A stretch of DNA of 64,000 nt from Clostridium sp. 1001275B_160808_H3 (GCF_015550425.1 NZ_JADNAT010000007.1:82857-146856); one strand, 5' to 3'. Positions 1-9,795 are shown, counted from the first letter of the stretch. Numbers and translations: made by a program. The notes: a model not told the origin generated them from the sequence alone.

Positions 1-1
1 T

Positions 2-400
2 TTAAAACAATATTTAAATGAAGGAAATTTAAAAGAAGATAATTTTGTAGTTACTAAGTCAAATAACTTAAGTAACTACAGTAATAATAAAAATCATAGT
101 GATATAACTTTGAATGATAGTAATTTAATAAAAAATAGTACTTTATCTGATAGCTTTTTTGAAAAGTCAGGAACAAATTTAACAAACTTTTCTATTCCAA
201 TAGATAGTGAAGATGTTTTATTTACTTATGCCTATATAAATAATAGAATACTAGATTGCCAAATAAATGAAATAGATAATCAAAAATATGTTGAGTTTTC
301 TATTATGACTTCTGAAATAGAGAATTTAGATAAATTTGATTTGTATTTTATTTCGAAGGATGAAGAAAGATATCAGAAAGTAAGCTTTGGAGTGGGTTAG
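2..400 (+). CDS. C-terminal part of an unrecognised protein, cut by the window edge
   Basis: The frame is open from base 2 to the TAG at 398-400, so at least 132 codons remain and the start lies outside the window. A shorter reading from TTG at 110 is possible but has no ribosome binding site, so I take the open upstream frame as coding. The visible part is rich in Asn, Ser and Asp, has no membrane segment, and ends in a more ordered stretch with alternating hydrophobic residues. No family recognised. The 5' part contains an inverted repeat (46-80) of a family that is intergenic elsewhere here. A strong terminator follows at 426. Confidence 0.6.
   Translation, partial: LKQYLNEGNLKEDNFVVTKSNNLSNYSNNKNHSDITLNDSNLIKNSTLSDSFFEKSGTNLTNFSIPIDSEDVLFTYAYINNRILDCQINEIDNQKYVEFSIMTSEIENLDKFDLYFISKDEERYQKVSFGVG
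46..80. repeat. Inverted repeat of the GTAGTTACT/AGTAACTAC family, inside a CDS
   Basis: TGTAGTTACT at 46-55 pairs with AGTAACTACA at 71-80, and the inner AAGT/ACTT extends the hairpin across a one-base bulge. The same arms occur at 31620-31651 and in the tandem array at 48605-48906. Here the repeat lies in an open frame and is translated in a Ser/Asn-rich stretch. Confidence 0.65.
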
Positions 401-425
401 AGATTAACTTATTAGAATTAATTAG

Positions 426-476
426 AAAAAAGATTGAGCCCAGGGGGAATTCTCCTGAGGCTCAATCTTTTTTATC
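426..476. terminator. Strong bidirectional intrinsic terminator
   Basis: A 15-bp perfect stem (426-440 with 459-473) is flanked by an A-run on the left and a T-run on the right, so it can act on both strands. It separates the convergent first gene and the LCP gene. Confidence 0.9.
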
Positions 477-515
477 TACATTATTATTCATTTTTAATAT
501 TTAATTTCTATTTAG

Positions 516-1472
516 TTATTCTATTGAAAATATAAATTTATGAAGTTCTTTAGTTGTACCTTCAATATCTATATTAGTATGATACATATCAGTGAAACCT
601 GCACTTATTATATTTTCATCTGAAGGAAATCTTCCTTGTTCTATATTATTTAAGCCCATACCCAAAGCTTTAGTTGAAATTGATATAATTTCAGAGTTTG
701 AAAGGTTAGTTGTTACAAGAGGTAGTATATTATTTATAAGACCAGGAACTTCAGTTAAGTTAATATCTTTGAACTTAACAAATAAAGCATTTAATACATC
801 CCTTTGACGTTCAGTTCGTTTAAAATCTCTTCCATCTGTATATCTAATTCTACAGTAAGCAGAAGCTTGTGTACCATTTAAAAGTTGTTTTCCAGGGCTA
901 TATATATGTTCTGTAGTTGTTTCGTTATTTTTATCTATATGGTCTATGTATCCATTAATGTATTCGAGCTCATCGGGAGTTATTTCAATTTCTACTCCAC
1001 CAAGTGCATCTATTATTTTAGGAAGTCTTTTTAAATCTACTTGAACAAACTTATCTATATTCAAATTAAAGTTATAGTTTATAGTTTTCAATATAGAGCT
1101 TGGCCCTCCATCTAATATTGTATAGTTTAAATTCATTTTTCCACCCTGAGGTAAATCTAAATAGATATCGCGCATTAAAGAACAAAGTTTTATATTATTA
1201 TTTTTAGTATCAATAGATAAAATCATAGTTGCATCTGCTGAACTAACATCATAGTATTCAGAAAAATCACTTCCAAACAATGCAATAGTTATGACATCAT
1301 CAGCTTCTTTAGGGGCTTCCTTTCCTGTATTAGTTACATCATTTCTGTCAACTTCAACCCTTTCAACTTTGTTAGATAGAGAATATGTATAAAATACTAT
1401 TGAACCAATTATTAGTAGTATTATTATAAGTATAGACATGAGTCCAATTTTTCTTTTTGACGTTTTTTTCAT
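516..1472 (-). CDS. LytR-CpsA-Psr (LCP) family wall-polymer ligase
   Basis: 318 aa. A short basic N-terminus and one membrane segment (about residues 10-32) precede an extracellular LCP domain (about 60-300). Family features seen: SLMRDIYLDLP after the first strands, the Gly/Pro motif LDGGP, and the Arg/Asp-rich RIRYTDGRDFKRTERQRDV, whose Arg residues bind the pyrophosphate of the polyprenyl substrate. LCP enzymes move glycopolymers from undecaprenyl-PP to peptidoglycan at the outer membrane face. The ATG at 1472 has a GGAGG ribosome site, and an extended -10 promoter lies upstream. A second LCP gene lies at 16616, so each may serve a different polymer. The family is sure; the substrate is not known. 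Confidence 0.93.
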   Translation of the reverse strand: MKKTSKRKIGLMSILIIILLIIGSIVFYTYSLSNKVERVEVDRNDVTNTGKEAPKEADDVITIALFGSDFSEYYDVSSADATMILSIDTKNNNIKLCSLMRDIYLDLPQGGKMNLNYTILDGGPSSILKTINYNFNLNIDKFVQVDLKRLPKIIDALGGVEIEITPDELEYINGYIDHIDKNNETTTEHIYSPGKQLLNGTQASAYCRIRYTDGRDFKRTERQRDVLNALFVKFKDINLTEVPGLINNILPLVTTNLSNSEIISISTKALGMGLNNIEQGRFPSDENIISAGFTDMYHTNIDIEGTTKELHKFIFSIE

Positions 1473-1503
1473 TTATAAGCCTCCAAATTCAAAATATAGG
1501 TAT

Positions 1504-1512
1504 ATTATAGCA
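1504..1512 (-). promoter_or_regulatory. Extended -10 promoter of the LCP gene
   Basis: On the minus strand the sequence reads TGCTATAAT about 30 bases upstream of the ATG at 1472. No good -35 is visible, which an extended -10 (TGn) can compensate. Confidence 0.5.
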
Positions 1513-1568
1513 AAATAAAGATAATTTTGGAAATAAAATAAAGAGTGTGTATATAAAAATATCTATAT

Positions 1569-1597
1569 TTGATATTAAATGTAAAAAATGATAAAAT
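1569..1597 (+). promoter_or_regulatory. Sigma-A type promoter of the M6 protease gene
   Basis: TTGATA at 1569-1574 and TAAAAT at 1592-1597 are separated by 17 bp. They lie about 40 bases upstream of the ATG at 1636. Confidence 0.6.
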
Positions 1598-1635
1598 AAT
1601 TATTAGTATTGAACATTTTAATGAGGGGGAGAAAA

Positions 1636-3942
1636 ATGAAAAAAATAATTTCTACAATAATAGCTTTACTACTTTTGATACCATCAATGAAACCATTGGC
1701 AGATAGTAAAGCTGAAAATGACAATATATATAATTATATGATAGAAAATGGTACTAGCCTTGGAGTAGATAATATTAATGACGATTTGGATAGTTCTAAC
1801 ACGCCATTAATGTCTAATGGTTCAACAAAAACAATAAAGAATATAGTTGTAATTATAAGATTTAAAGGGGAAGGCGAATTTATTAATGCCGAAAAATCAA
1901 ATCAGTTAAATGATTCGTATAATAATTTTATTGATAGCAATAATGATAAAGTTTCAGATCCAGGTTCTATATCATTAAATTCATATATAAATGATTTGAC
2001 TTATGGAGAAATAAATATAAATAGTGATTTTTATCCCAAAGGAGAAGGTACATATCTATCAATTGAAGCTCCAGAAACAAGAGAGTATTATGAAAAATAT
2101 ATTGCAGGAAGCAAAGAAGAACAGGCCTTCATAAGATGGGCTTTTGATTCAGTTAAAAATAATATAAATATACCAGCAAATGAGTTAGATAAAAATGGTG
2201 ATGGAGAAATTGATGTAGTAACTTTTTTATGTACAGGAGCCACAGTTTCAAATAATATGCTATGGCCACATGAAACTAAATATTTAGGCGATTCATCATT
2301 AAATGGAAAGAAATTAGGAAACTATAACTTGATAAATATAGGTACTAATGAAAATAATATTTTTAATAAAAGTTTACTTAAAGTAGCAATACATGAATTC
2401 TTACATGTATTTAACTATCCAGACTTATATAGATATTACTATAGAGGAAATCCTGTTGGAGAATGGGACGTTATGGCCAATACAGATGGATATGGTCAAT
2501 TACCATTAGTATATACAAGGAATCTTTATAGTAATTTAAATTTAAATATCGGAGAAATTAAGAGTGATGGAACATATACAGTTAAGTCTTCTCAAAGCTC
2601 CAATAAAAATGATGTAGTTGCATTTAAGATCAAATCACCTTTATCAGAAAAAGAGTATTTTATGGTAGAGTTTAGAAAGCAATCAGGAAATTGGGACAGC
2701 ACATTACCAGGATCAGGGGTTATAGTTTACAGAATAAATGAAGATGTTGATCCGTATTTAGGAAATAGGAATGGGTATCCAGACCATATTTATGTGTTTA
2801 GAGATGGGGATATTAATAGCACATATGCTTCAGGAAATACTAGAACTTCATTTTTTTCACAAGAATCAGGAAGGACAAGCATTGGAAGTAATGATTTAAA
2901 AAGTGGATTTGTTTCAAATAGTTTATATTTTAATAACGGACAAAATAGTGGAATTGTAATTTCAGAAGTAGGTAGTGCAAGTGGAGATGAAATAAACTTT
3001 AAAGTTACTTTTCCTAAAGAAAATAATGAAGTGAAATTTACTAGCATCATAGGACATGATAGATATGATACAGCTGCAATGCTTAGTAGTTCAAATTTTA
3101 ATTTATCAGATACTGTAGTAATAGTTAATGGGTTAGAACTAGCAGATGGACTAGCTGTTACACCTTTAGCTACATATTTACAGATACCAATATTATTAGT
3201 ACAAAATAATAATATTCCAACTGAAACAATGAATGAAATAACAAGACTTGGAATAAAGAAAGTCATTATTGCTGGTGGAGAAGGTGTTGTTTCAAAAAAT
3301 GTACAAGCGCAATTAAATAACCTAGGTATAAATAATATAATTAGATTAGGCGGAAAAAACAGATATGAAACCTCTTTAGAAATAGCAAAATATATAGATT
3401 CAAATTGTTATGATATTGAAAATATAGTATTAGCAAATGGATATGCAGAAGCAGATGCAATGTCAATAGCAGCTGTGTCAGGAAGAGATAGAATGCCGAT
3501 AATATTAACAGAGGGAAATTCAGTAACTTCTAATAGTTATGATTGGTTAAAAAATGAAAGCTTAAATAATGCATACATAATTGGAGGAACTGGAGTTATA
3601 TCAGATAAACTATTAAATGATATTAATTTAATTACAGCATTAGATATTAGAGGAAATAGACTAGGTGGTAAGGATAGATATAAGACTAATGCTGCAGTAA
3701 TAGATAAATTTTATGGTAATGAAATAACAAAAATTTATGCTTCAAAAGGTTTAGAACTGATTGATGCTTTATCTGTAGGACCAATAGTAGCAATTAATAA
3801 TGGCGCTATAGTTTTATGTGATACAAATTTAGATATAGATCAAAAAATAGCTATTGAAAGAAGGAAAAGTAAGGAAATTATGCAAATAGGCGGAGGAGTT
3901 TCTATTAATTCCATAAATTCTTTAAAATATGTATTGAGATAG
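1636..3942 (+). CDS. Secreted M6-family metalloprotease with three CWB2 repeats
   Basis: 768 aa from the ATG at 1636, chosen because GAGGGGGA lies just before it; the in-frame upstream ATG at 1609 has no such site and would spoil the signal peptide. Order: signal peptide (about 1-25), M6 (immune-inhibitor-A-like) peptidase domain with zinc motif HEFLHVFNYPD (H253, E254, H257), a Ca-binding-like loop DKNGDGEID near 185, then three CWB2 (PF04122) repeats from about 468 to the end, with the typical RLGGKNRYET and GRDRMPIIL-like strings. Such a protein should be held on the wall by its CWB2 trimer and cleave surface or host proteins. It is monocistronic between its own promoter and terminator. 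Confidence 0.9.
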   Translation: MKKIISTIIALLLLIPSMKPLADSKAENDNIYNYMIENGTSLGVDNINDDLDSSNTPLMSNGSTKTIKNIVVIIRFKGEGEFINAEKSNQLNDSYNNFIDSNNDKVSDPGSISLNSYINDLTYGEININSDFYPKGEGTYLSIEAPETREYYEKYIAGSKEEQAFIRWAFDSVKNNINIPANELDKNGDGEIDVVTFLCTGATVSNNMLWPHETKYLGDSSLNGKKLGNYNLINIGTNENNIFNKSLLKVAIHEFLHVFNYPDLYRYYYRGNPVGEWDVMANTDGYGQLPLVYTRNLYSNLNLNIGEIKSDGTYTVKSSQSSNKNDVVAFKIKSPLSEKEYFMVEFRKQSGNWDSTLPGSGVIVYRINEDVDPYLGNRNGYPDHIYVFRDGDINSTYASGNTRTSFFSQESGRTSIGSNDLKSGFVSNSLYFNNGQNSGIVISEVGSASGDEINFKVTFPKENNEVKFTSIIGHDRYDTAAMLSSSNFNLSDTVVIVNGLELADGLAVTPLATYLQIPILLVQNNNIPTETMNEITRLGIKKVIIAGGEGVVSKNVQAQLNNLGINNIIRLGGKNRYETSLEIAKYIDSNCYDIENIVLANGYAEADAMSIAAVSGRDRMPIILTEGNSVTSNSYDWLKNESLNNAYIIGGTGVISDKLLNDINLITALDIRGNRLGGKDRYKTNAAVIDKFYGNEITKIYASKGLELIDALSVGPIVAINNGAIVLCDTNLDIDQKIAIERRKSKEIMQIGGGVSINSINSLKYVLR

Positions 3943-3952
3943 AATAAAATGG

Positions 3953-3999
3953 AAACACTTATAATATTACTATAAAAAGGGCATTATAAGTGTTTTTAT
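3953..3999 (+). terminator. Intrinsic terminator after the M6 protease gene
   Basis: 13-bp stem AAACACTTATAAT (3953-3965) with ATTATAAGTGTTT (3983-3995), followed by a T-rich run. The rest of the gap to 4227 is AT-rich and holds no recognisable gene. Confidence 0.8.
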
Positions 4000-4227
4000 T
4001 TTGTTGAATTCTATAAAAATTAATATTTAACTATATAAATATTAATAAATAAAACTATAAAATTCGACAATGTAAATGATGATTAATTAAATAAAAAAAC
4101 AATATATGTAAATATTAATAAAGTTTTAATATTTATATATGATAATTTTAATTTAAATTTTAAAATAATAAAAAAAAGAACTTATAAAAATGGGGATTAT
4201 ACGAAATTGATGCATATTTGCAGTTCT

Positions 4228-4255
4228 TTGTTTTAATACATATCTATGGTATAAT
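4228..4255 (+). promoter_or_regulatory. Promoter of polysaccharide operon A
   Basis: TTGTTT (4228-4233), a 16-bp spacer ending in TGG, and TATAAT (4250-4255) form an extended -10 promoter. Transcription should start near 4262, which makes the upstream GTG at 4261 an unlikely start codon and leaves a leader of about 90 nt before the TTG at 4351. The same layout recurs at 23382 and 36497. Confidence 0.7.
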
Positions 4256-4350
4256 GTTTTGTGCGAGAATATGATTATCTCTGTAATATTATTGATAAAT
4301 ATGCAGAAATAATAGTTGGACTTCATAAGGATTTATTAGGGGGATACGCT

Positions 4351-5007
4351 TTGAGTAATATTAATTTAGATATTAATGTAGAAGTTGGGAAGAAAGAAAG
4401 TAGATTAATATATCGATTATCAAAAAGGGTAATTGATATAATAGGTTCATTTACTGGATTAGTATTATTAAGTCCTATATTAATAATAGTTGGGATATTA
4501 ATAAAATTTGAATCAAAAGGACCAATTGTATTTACTCAAAAAAGAGTTGGTAAAGATGGAAAAGAGTTTGATATGTACAAACTTAGATCTATGGTTATAA
4601 ATGCAGAAGAAATAAAAGAAAAATTAAAAGAACAAAATGAGATGTCGGGTCCTATGTTTAAAATGAAAGATGATCCAAGAATAACTAAGGTTGGTAAGTT
4701 TATAAGAAAGACAAGTATAGATGAATTACCACAATTGGTAAATGTCTTAAAAGGTGATATGAGTTTAGTTGGGCCTAGGCCAAGCCTTCCAAATGAAGTT
4801 AAAGAATTTGAAACATGGATGTTAAAAAGACTTAATGTTAAACCAGGACTTACTTGCTATTGGCAAGTTTCAGGAAGAAATAATATCGATTTTGAAGATT
4901 GGATGAAGCTAGATATTAAGTACGTAAATGAAAGAAGTTTTTTACTAGATATCAAGCTTATATTTAAGACATTCTTTGTTTTATTTGGAGATAATAATGC
5001 TTATTAA
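4351..5007 (+). CDS. Initiating sugar-phosphate transferase (Bac_transf family)
   Basis: 218 aa from a TTG start preceded by TAGGGGG at good spacing; the alternative GTG at 4261 lies at the predicted transcription start. One N-terminal hydrophobic segment (IDIIGSFTGLVLLSPILII) is followed by the cytosolic PF02397 catalytic region: QKRVGKDGKEF, KLRSM, DELPQLVNVLKGDMS and LVGPRP. These enzymes put the first sugar-1-phosphate on undecaprenyl phosphate. It opens operon A, 15 bp before mnaA. Which sugar is used cannot be read; length and motifs fit WcaJ/WbaP catalytic domains or PglC-type enzymes. Confidence 0.9.
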   Translation: MSNINLDINVEVGKKESRLIYRLSKRVIDIIGSFTGLVLLSPILIIVGILIKFESKGPIVFTQKRVGKDGKEFDMYKLRSMVINAEEIKEKLKEQNEMSGPMFKMKDDPRITKVGKFIRKTSIDELPQLVNVLKGDMSLVGPRPSLPNEVKEFETWMLKRLNVKPGLTCYWQVSGRNNIDFEDWMKLDIKYVNERSFLLDIKLIFKTFFVLFGDNNAY

Positions 5008-5022
5008 GAAAAGGGGATAATT

Positions 5023-6147
5023 ATGAATAAAATAAAAGTTTTAAGTATTTTTGGTACAAGACCAGAAGCTATAAAAATGGCTCCTATTATCAAAGCTTTA
5101 GAAAAAGATGAAAGATTTCAATCTATAGTTTGTATAACAGCTCAACATAGAGAAATGTTAGATTCAGTTATGAATATTTTTGGTATGAAAGCTGATTATG
5201 ATTTAGATATTATGAATCATGAACAAACAATAGTTGATATATCTAATAAGGTTCTTAAGGGGGTTGATAATGTTATAAAGGAATGTAATCCAGATGTTGT
5301 GCTAGTACATGGTGATACATCTACAACATTAAATTCCGCATTAGCAGCTTTTTATAATAAAGTTCCGGTAGGACATGTTGAAGCAGGTCTTAGAAGCTAT
5401 GATAAGTACTCACCATTTCCAGAAGAAATGAATAGAAAGCTTACTGGATCAATAGCTGAACTCCATTTTTCACCTACGGAAAATAATAAAAAAAATTTAG
5501 TGAACGAGGGAGTAGCTAATGAAAAGATTTATGTAACTGGAAATACAGTTATAGATGCATTAAAAAGTGTAGTTCAAGATAATTATAAATTTGAATATGA
5601 AATATTAAATGAAATAGATTTTGTGAATAAAAAAATGATTTTATTAACTACACATAGGAGGGAAAATTGGGGTAAACCAATGGAAAATATATTTGGTTCT
5701 ATTATAGATTTATTAAAATCAAATAAAGAGGTAGAGGTAATATTCCCAATGCATAAAAATCCTAAGATCAGATTGTTAGCACATAATTATTTTGACGATT
5801 ATAAGGACAGGATTCATTTAATAGAACCTTTAGAATATGTTGAATTTTCAAATCTTATGGCAAAGGTTTATTTAATTATGACCGATTCAGGAGGAATTCA
5901 AGAGGAAGCACCAGCCCTTGGCAAACCTGTTGTTGTTCTGAGAACTGAAACAGAGAGACCAGAAGCTGTTGATGCAGGAACTGTAAAAGTTTCAGGTATT
6001 AATAAACAAGATATATTTAATATAACCAATGAATTAATAAATAAAAATGATATCTATATGAGAATGGCTCAAGCCACCAATCCTTATGGTGATGGTGAAT
6101 CATCTAATAGAATACTAGAAATATTAGCTTTAGAGTTTGAAAAATAA
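5023..6147 (+). CDS. mnaA: UDP-N-acetylglucosamine 2-epimerase (non-hydrolysing)
   Basis: 374 aa, the usual length. Typical family strings: FGTRPEAIKMAPII at the N-terminus, VHGDTSTT, VEAGLRS, and TDSGGIQEEAPALGKPVVVL near 290-310, which binds the UDP part. It interconverts UDP-GlcNAc and UDP-ManNAc in the cytosol. The next gene oxidises UDP-ManNAc, so the pair supplies UDP-ManNAcA for the operon A polymer. wecB is an equivalent name. Confidence 0.95.
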   Translation: MNKIKVLSIFGTRPEAIKMAPIIKALEKDERFQSIVCITAQHREMLDSVMNIFGMKADYDLDIMNHEQTIVDISNKVLKGVDNVIKECNPDVVLVHGDTSTTLNSALAAFYNKVPVGHVEAGLRSYDKYSPFPEEMNRKLTGSIAELHFSPTENNKKNLVNEGVANEKIYVTGNTVIDALKSVVQDNYKFEYEILNEIDFVNKKMILLTTHRRENWGKPMENIFGSIIDLLKSNKEVEVIFPMHKNPKIRLLAHNYFDDYKDRIHLIEPLEYVEFSNLMAKVYLIMTDSGGIQEEAPALGKPVVVLRTETERPEAVDAGTVKVSGINKQDIFNITNELINKNDIYMRMAQATNPYGDGESSNRILEILALEFEK

Positions 6148-6162
6148 GGAGAGTACGATAGA

Positions 6163-7392
6163 ATGGGTAAATTAAATATTATAGGATTAGGCTATATAGG
6201 ATTGCCAACATCGCTTATGTTTGCTGCAAATGGAGTTGAAGTTGTTGGTACTGATTTAAAGGATGAATTAGTTAATACTTTAAATGAAGGAAAACTTACG
6301 TTTGAAGAAGAAGGGTTAGAAGATATTTTTAACAAAGCATTAGAGAATGGAATAGAATTTAAAAATGAATATGAAAAAACTAATAAATATATTATAACTG
6401 TTCCGACACCATATATTAAGCTTTCGAAAATTATAGATGCTAAATATGTTATTGCTGCTACAAAGCAGGTTCTTGAGGTTTGTGAACCAGGAACTATACT
6501 AGTTATCGAATCAACAATATCACCAGGGACGATAGAAAGATTTATTAGACCAATAATAGAAGCAAAGGGATTTAAAATAGGTGAAGATATACATTTAGTA
6601 CATGCTCCCGAAAGAATAATTCCAGGAAGAATGATTTATGAATTGGAAAACAACTCAAGAACAATAGGCGCGGATTCGATTGAAATCGGTAATGAAGTTA
6701 AGTCATGGTATAAAGCATTTTGTAAAAATGAAATTGTTGTAACGGATATTAAAACTGCTGAAATGAGTAAAGTAGTAGAAAATACATTTAGAGATATAAA
6801 TATAGCTTTTGCAAATGAATTAGCTAAGATTTGTGATAGAGAAAATATGGATGTATATGAGCTTATAAGAATATCTAATAAACATCCTAGAGTAAATATA
6901 CTTCAACCAGGACCAGGTGTTGGAGGGCATTGTATATCAGTAGATCCATGGTTTTTAGTAGGAGATTACCCTGATATAGTAAATGTTATACGAGGGGCAA
7001 GAGAAGTTAATGACGGAATGCCACAGTTCGTATTTGATAAAATACATAAAATAATGAAAGAAAATAATATTAAGGATTATTCTAAAGTAGGTTTATACGG
7101 CTTAACATATAAAGAAAATGTAGATGATGTAAGAGAAAGTCCAACATTGCAATTGATGGAAATATTTGAAAAATATAATATGGATAATATTAAAATATAT
7201 GATCCACTTGTAAAAAAGAAGATGTATAGTAATCAAGTAATGACTTTAGATGATTTTATGAGTGATACTGAAATGATAGTTGTACTTGTGGCTCACGATG
7301 AAATTAAGAATAATCAGGATATGCTGAAAAATATGGTAGTATATGATACAAAAAATATTATTAATGTATATAAAAAAATATACAAATTATAA
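6163..7392 (+). CDS. wecC: UDP-N-acetyl-D-mannosamine dehydrogenase
   Basis: 409 aa of the UDP-glucose/GDP-mannose dehydrogenase family. The NAD site GLGYIGLPTS is at residues 5-14, the catalytic Cys is C257 in GPGVGGHCISVDPWF, and the C-terminal UDP-binding domain holds GLTYKENVDDVRESPT. It oxidises UDP-ManNAc twice to UDP-ManNAcA with two NAD+. ManNAcA rather than another uronic acid is inferred from the epimerase 15 bp upstream and the WecG/TagA transferase downstream; sequence alone would not exclude another UDP-HexNAc substrate. Confidence 0.9.
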   Translation: MGKLNIIGLGYIGLPTSLMFAANGVEVVGTDLKDELVNTLNEGKLTFEEEGLEDIFNKALENGIEFKNEYEKTNKYIITVPTPYIKLSKIIDAKYVIAATKQVLEVCEPGTILVIESTISPGTIERFIRPIIEAKGFKIGEDIHLVHAPERIIPGRMIYELENNSRTIGADSIEIGNEVKSWYKAFCKNEIVVTDIKTAEMSKVVENTFRDINIAFANELAKICDRENMDVYELIRISNKHPRVNILQPGPGVGGHCISVDPWFLVGDYPDIVNVIRGAREVNDGMPQFVFDKIHKIMKENNIKDYSKVGLYGLTYKENVDDVRESPTLQLMEIFEKYNMDNIKIYDPLVKKKMYSNQVMTLDDFMSDTEMIVVLVAHDEIKNNQDMLKNMVVYDTKNIINVYKKIYKL

Positions 7393-7407
7393 AAAAGGGG
7401 AGGAAGC

Positions 7408-9771
7408 ATGAATATACGAAGCAAATTTAGAAGAATATTGGATGAAATTAATATAGATAAAATAGTATTAATATTATTATTAATAACTCCTATAATTGAT
7501 TTAATAAATGGTTTTTTTGATTATGTATTAAAAAGTGAATTTTCTCCAGGAGTAATTATTAGAGCAGTTATACTAATGATATTGATTTTAATATTCTTGC
7601 TTCAAAATAAAAAAAATATTATAAAAATAGGAGTATGCTTAATATTATTTATTATTCAAATGATATTAATATCATTTGAATATCATATTGAATTATTTAG
7701 TGAAATATCATTTATATCTAAGATTTATTACAATATTTTAATGATATATATATTAAATAATATGTTTAAAAATAAGATAAGAAGCATGAGTAAGTATATA
7801 AATACTTTAGTATATGTAAATATTATATGTACTTCTAGCATTATTATATCAAGAATTTTAAATATTGGTGTTAATTCTTATGGAAGTGATGGTGGTTTTA
7901 AGGGATTATTTATAGGATTAAATGATATAACTTCCACACTAGTGGTAACATTTCCATTTGTTATTTATAAAGCAATAAATGAATCAAATAAGAAAGAAAA
8001 AATATTCTATTTAATTTTTTCTTTAATATCAGGAATTAATATAGTTCTTATAGGTACTAAAACTGCAATAGCAATGTTCTTTCTAACTATAGCATTCTTT
8101 ATATATAATTTTATTAAAAATAAAGGAAGTAAAAGAAATTTAATTGTTTTAGGAACATGTGTATTGATTTTTCTAATTATATTTAGAGTTTTTTATTGGG
8201 AAACATTCAACAATACTATAATTGAGAGAATGAAGTTTTTCTTTAAAGAATTAGATTTCTTTACATTCTTAGTTAGTAAAAGAAATCTAACTTTAATGGA
8301 TGCACTTCCTCTTTGGGCATCTAAATTTAAATATATTGTATTTGGGGTTGGATTCACTCAAGGATCTGATTTTATTGGAACTTTCTTAAAAAATCATGGA
8401 ATGATAGAAATGGATATTTTTGACATTTTATATTTTTATGGAATAATAATGTTACCAATTATTATAATTCCAACTTTTAAAGTTCTATATAAATCAATTA
8501 AAATTTTCTTAAAAAATGAGATGTTTATTGAAAAATTACTTTCTTTAGTCTATATAATTAATTTTACAATTATGTTTTTAGGAGGACATGTTTTATTAAG
8601 CCCATTAGCAGGTATATATTTTGCAGTATTATATGCAATAGTTAATAATATGGAATTATCAAAAAGAAAGATTCCTATTTTAGAGAAAATCAAGAAAACT
8701 ATTTTAAAAGATAGATATATATTTGATAATAGAACAAAAGTTTATAATTTTGGACCGAGTATTTATTTAAAAGGTGGAATAGCAACAGTAATAAGACAAA
8801 TTTATGAGTCTAAAGAAATAAATAGAAAATTTAAAATATACAATATTTCTACAATTTATAATAATAAAATTAAAGATTATTTTAAAGCTTTAATTAAAGC
8901 TATATTTATAACTCAAGGAAGTATAGCACATATTCATATGGCATCGGATGGAAGTTTCTATAGAAAAGCAATTATTGCTTTTATTCTAAGAAATCGAAGT
9001 AAAATAATAATACATATTCACGGTGGAAATTTTTATGATTTTTATTTAAAGAGCAATCCATTTGTAAAAATATTAATTGAACAAGTATTAGAGTTAGCTG
9101 ATAATATAGTTACGGTATCACATGGTCTAGCTGAAGATATTAAGAGAATTAATGTTTCAAATAAAGATATTAAAGTAATTTATAATTCAATAAGTAAACC
9201 AGAGAGTAAGATTGATTTTACAAATAAAGAAAATAAACTTCTATTTATGGGGAAATTAGAAAGTTATAAAGGTATATATGATATCTTAAAAGCAATTAAG
9301 AATATTAAAGATGAATTAATAAGTAACGGCTGGAAGTTATTAATTGCTGGAGATGGAGATGTTTATTCGATAAAACTCCTTATAAAAGAATATAAAATAG
9401 AAGATATTGTAGAAGTATTAGGTTGGATAGATGGAAATTATAAAAGAGAGATATTAGGTAAAACTAAAGTTTTGATTATGCCATCGTATATAGAATCATT
9501 TGGAATATCATGTGTTGAAGCTATGAGCTATGGCAATGCTGTAATTGTCAGTAATATTGGAGGGCTTCCTGAAATTGTAGATAATAACATAAATGGAATT
9601 ATCATAAGTCCAGGAGATATAGAAACCTTGGGAAATGCCATATTATCATTGATAAAAAATGAAGATATTATGATTAATTATTATAATAATAATATTGAAA
9701 AATCTAAGAACTTTTATGAAAAAAATATGATAAATGAAATTTTAAAATTATATAAGAGTTTAGAAACATAA
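7408..9771 (+). CDS. Wzy/O-antigen-ligase-like membrane domain fused to a GT4 glycosyltransferase
   Basis: 787 aa in one uninterrupted frame. Residues about 15-425 are a multi-spanning membrane region with polymerase/ligase-like strings (GLNDITSTLVVTFPFVIYK, GTKTAIAMFF, FGVGFTQGSDF). After a basic linker, residues about 445-785 form a GT-B glycosyltransferase of family 4: FGPSIYLKGGIATVI, HIHGGNFYDFY, LLFMGKLESYKGI and the E-x7-E region YIESFGISCVEAMSYGNAV. The fusion would join addition of a sugar on the inner face with polymerisation on the outer face. Domains are clear; the joint function is inferred. There is no internal ribosome site to suggest two proteins. Confidence 0.85.
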   Translation: MNIRSKFRRILDEINIDKIVLILLLITPIIDLINGFFDYVLKSEFSPGVIIRAVILMILILIFLLQNKKNIIKIGVCLILFIIQMILISFEYHIELFSEISFISKIYYNILMIYILNNMFKNKIRSMSKYINTLVYVNIICTSSIIISRILNIGVNSYGSDGGFKGLFIGLNDITSTLVVTFPFVIYKAINESNKKEKIFYLIFSLISGINIVLIGTKTAIAMFFLTIAFFIYNFIKNKGSKRNLIVLGTCVLIFLIIFRVFYWETFNNTIIERMKFFFKELDFFTFLVSKRNLTLMDALPLWASKFKYIVFGVGFTQGSDFIGTFLKNHGMIEMDIFDILYFYGIIMLPIIIIPTFKVLYKSIKIFLKNEMFIEKLLSLVYIINFTIMFLGGHVLLSPLAGIYFAVLYAIVNNMELSKRKIPILEKIKKTILKDRYIFDNRTKVYNFGPSIYLKGGIATVIRQIYESKEINRKFKIYNISTIYNNKIKDYFKALIKAIFITQGSIAHIHMASDGSFYRKAIIAFILRNRSKIIIHIHGGNFYDFYLKSNPFVKILIEQVLELADNIVTVSHGLAEDIKRINVSNKDIKVIYNSISKPESKIDFTNKENKLLFMGKLESYKGIYDILKAIKNIKDELISNGWKLLIAGDGDVYSIKLLIKEYKIEDIVEVLGWIDGNYKREILGKTKVLIMPSYIESFGISCVEAMSYGNAVIVSNIGGLPEIVDNNINGIIISPGDIETLGNAILSLIKNEDIMINYYNNNIEKSKNFYEKNMINEILKLYKSLET

Positions 9772-9795
9772 ATTTTTATGAAAGTTGGAGAAAGT

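Noticed and set aside
2790..3266. Minus-strand 158-residue frame inside the M6 protease gene
   Set aside because: Shadow of the CWB2-coding region; no ribosome site and the plus frame has clear domains. The same applies to the other antisense frames within known genes.
4261..4350. N-terminal extension of the sugar-phosphate transferase from GTG 4261
   Set aside because: The predicted transcription start is at about 4262; TTG 4351 has a strong ribosome site.
8640..8760. Frameshift joining two genes into the Wzy-GT4 fusion
   Set aside because: The frame is continuous, codon use does not change, and there is no ribosome site at the junction; kept as a real fusion pending read check.
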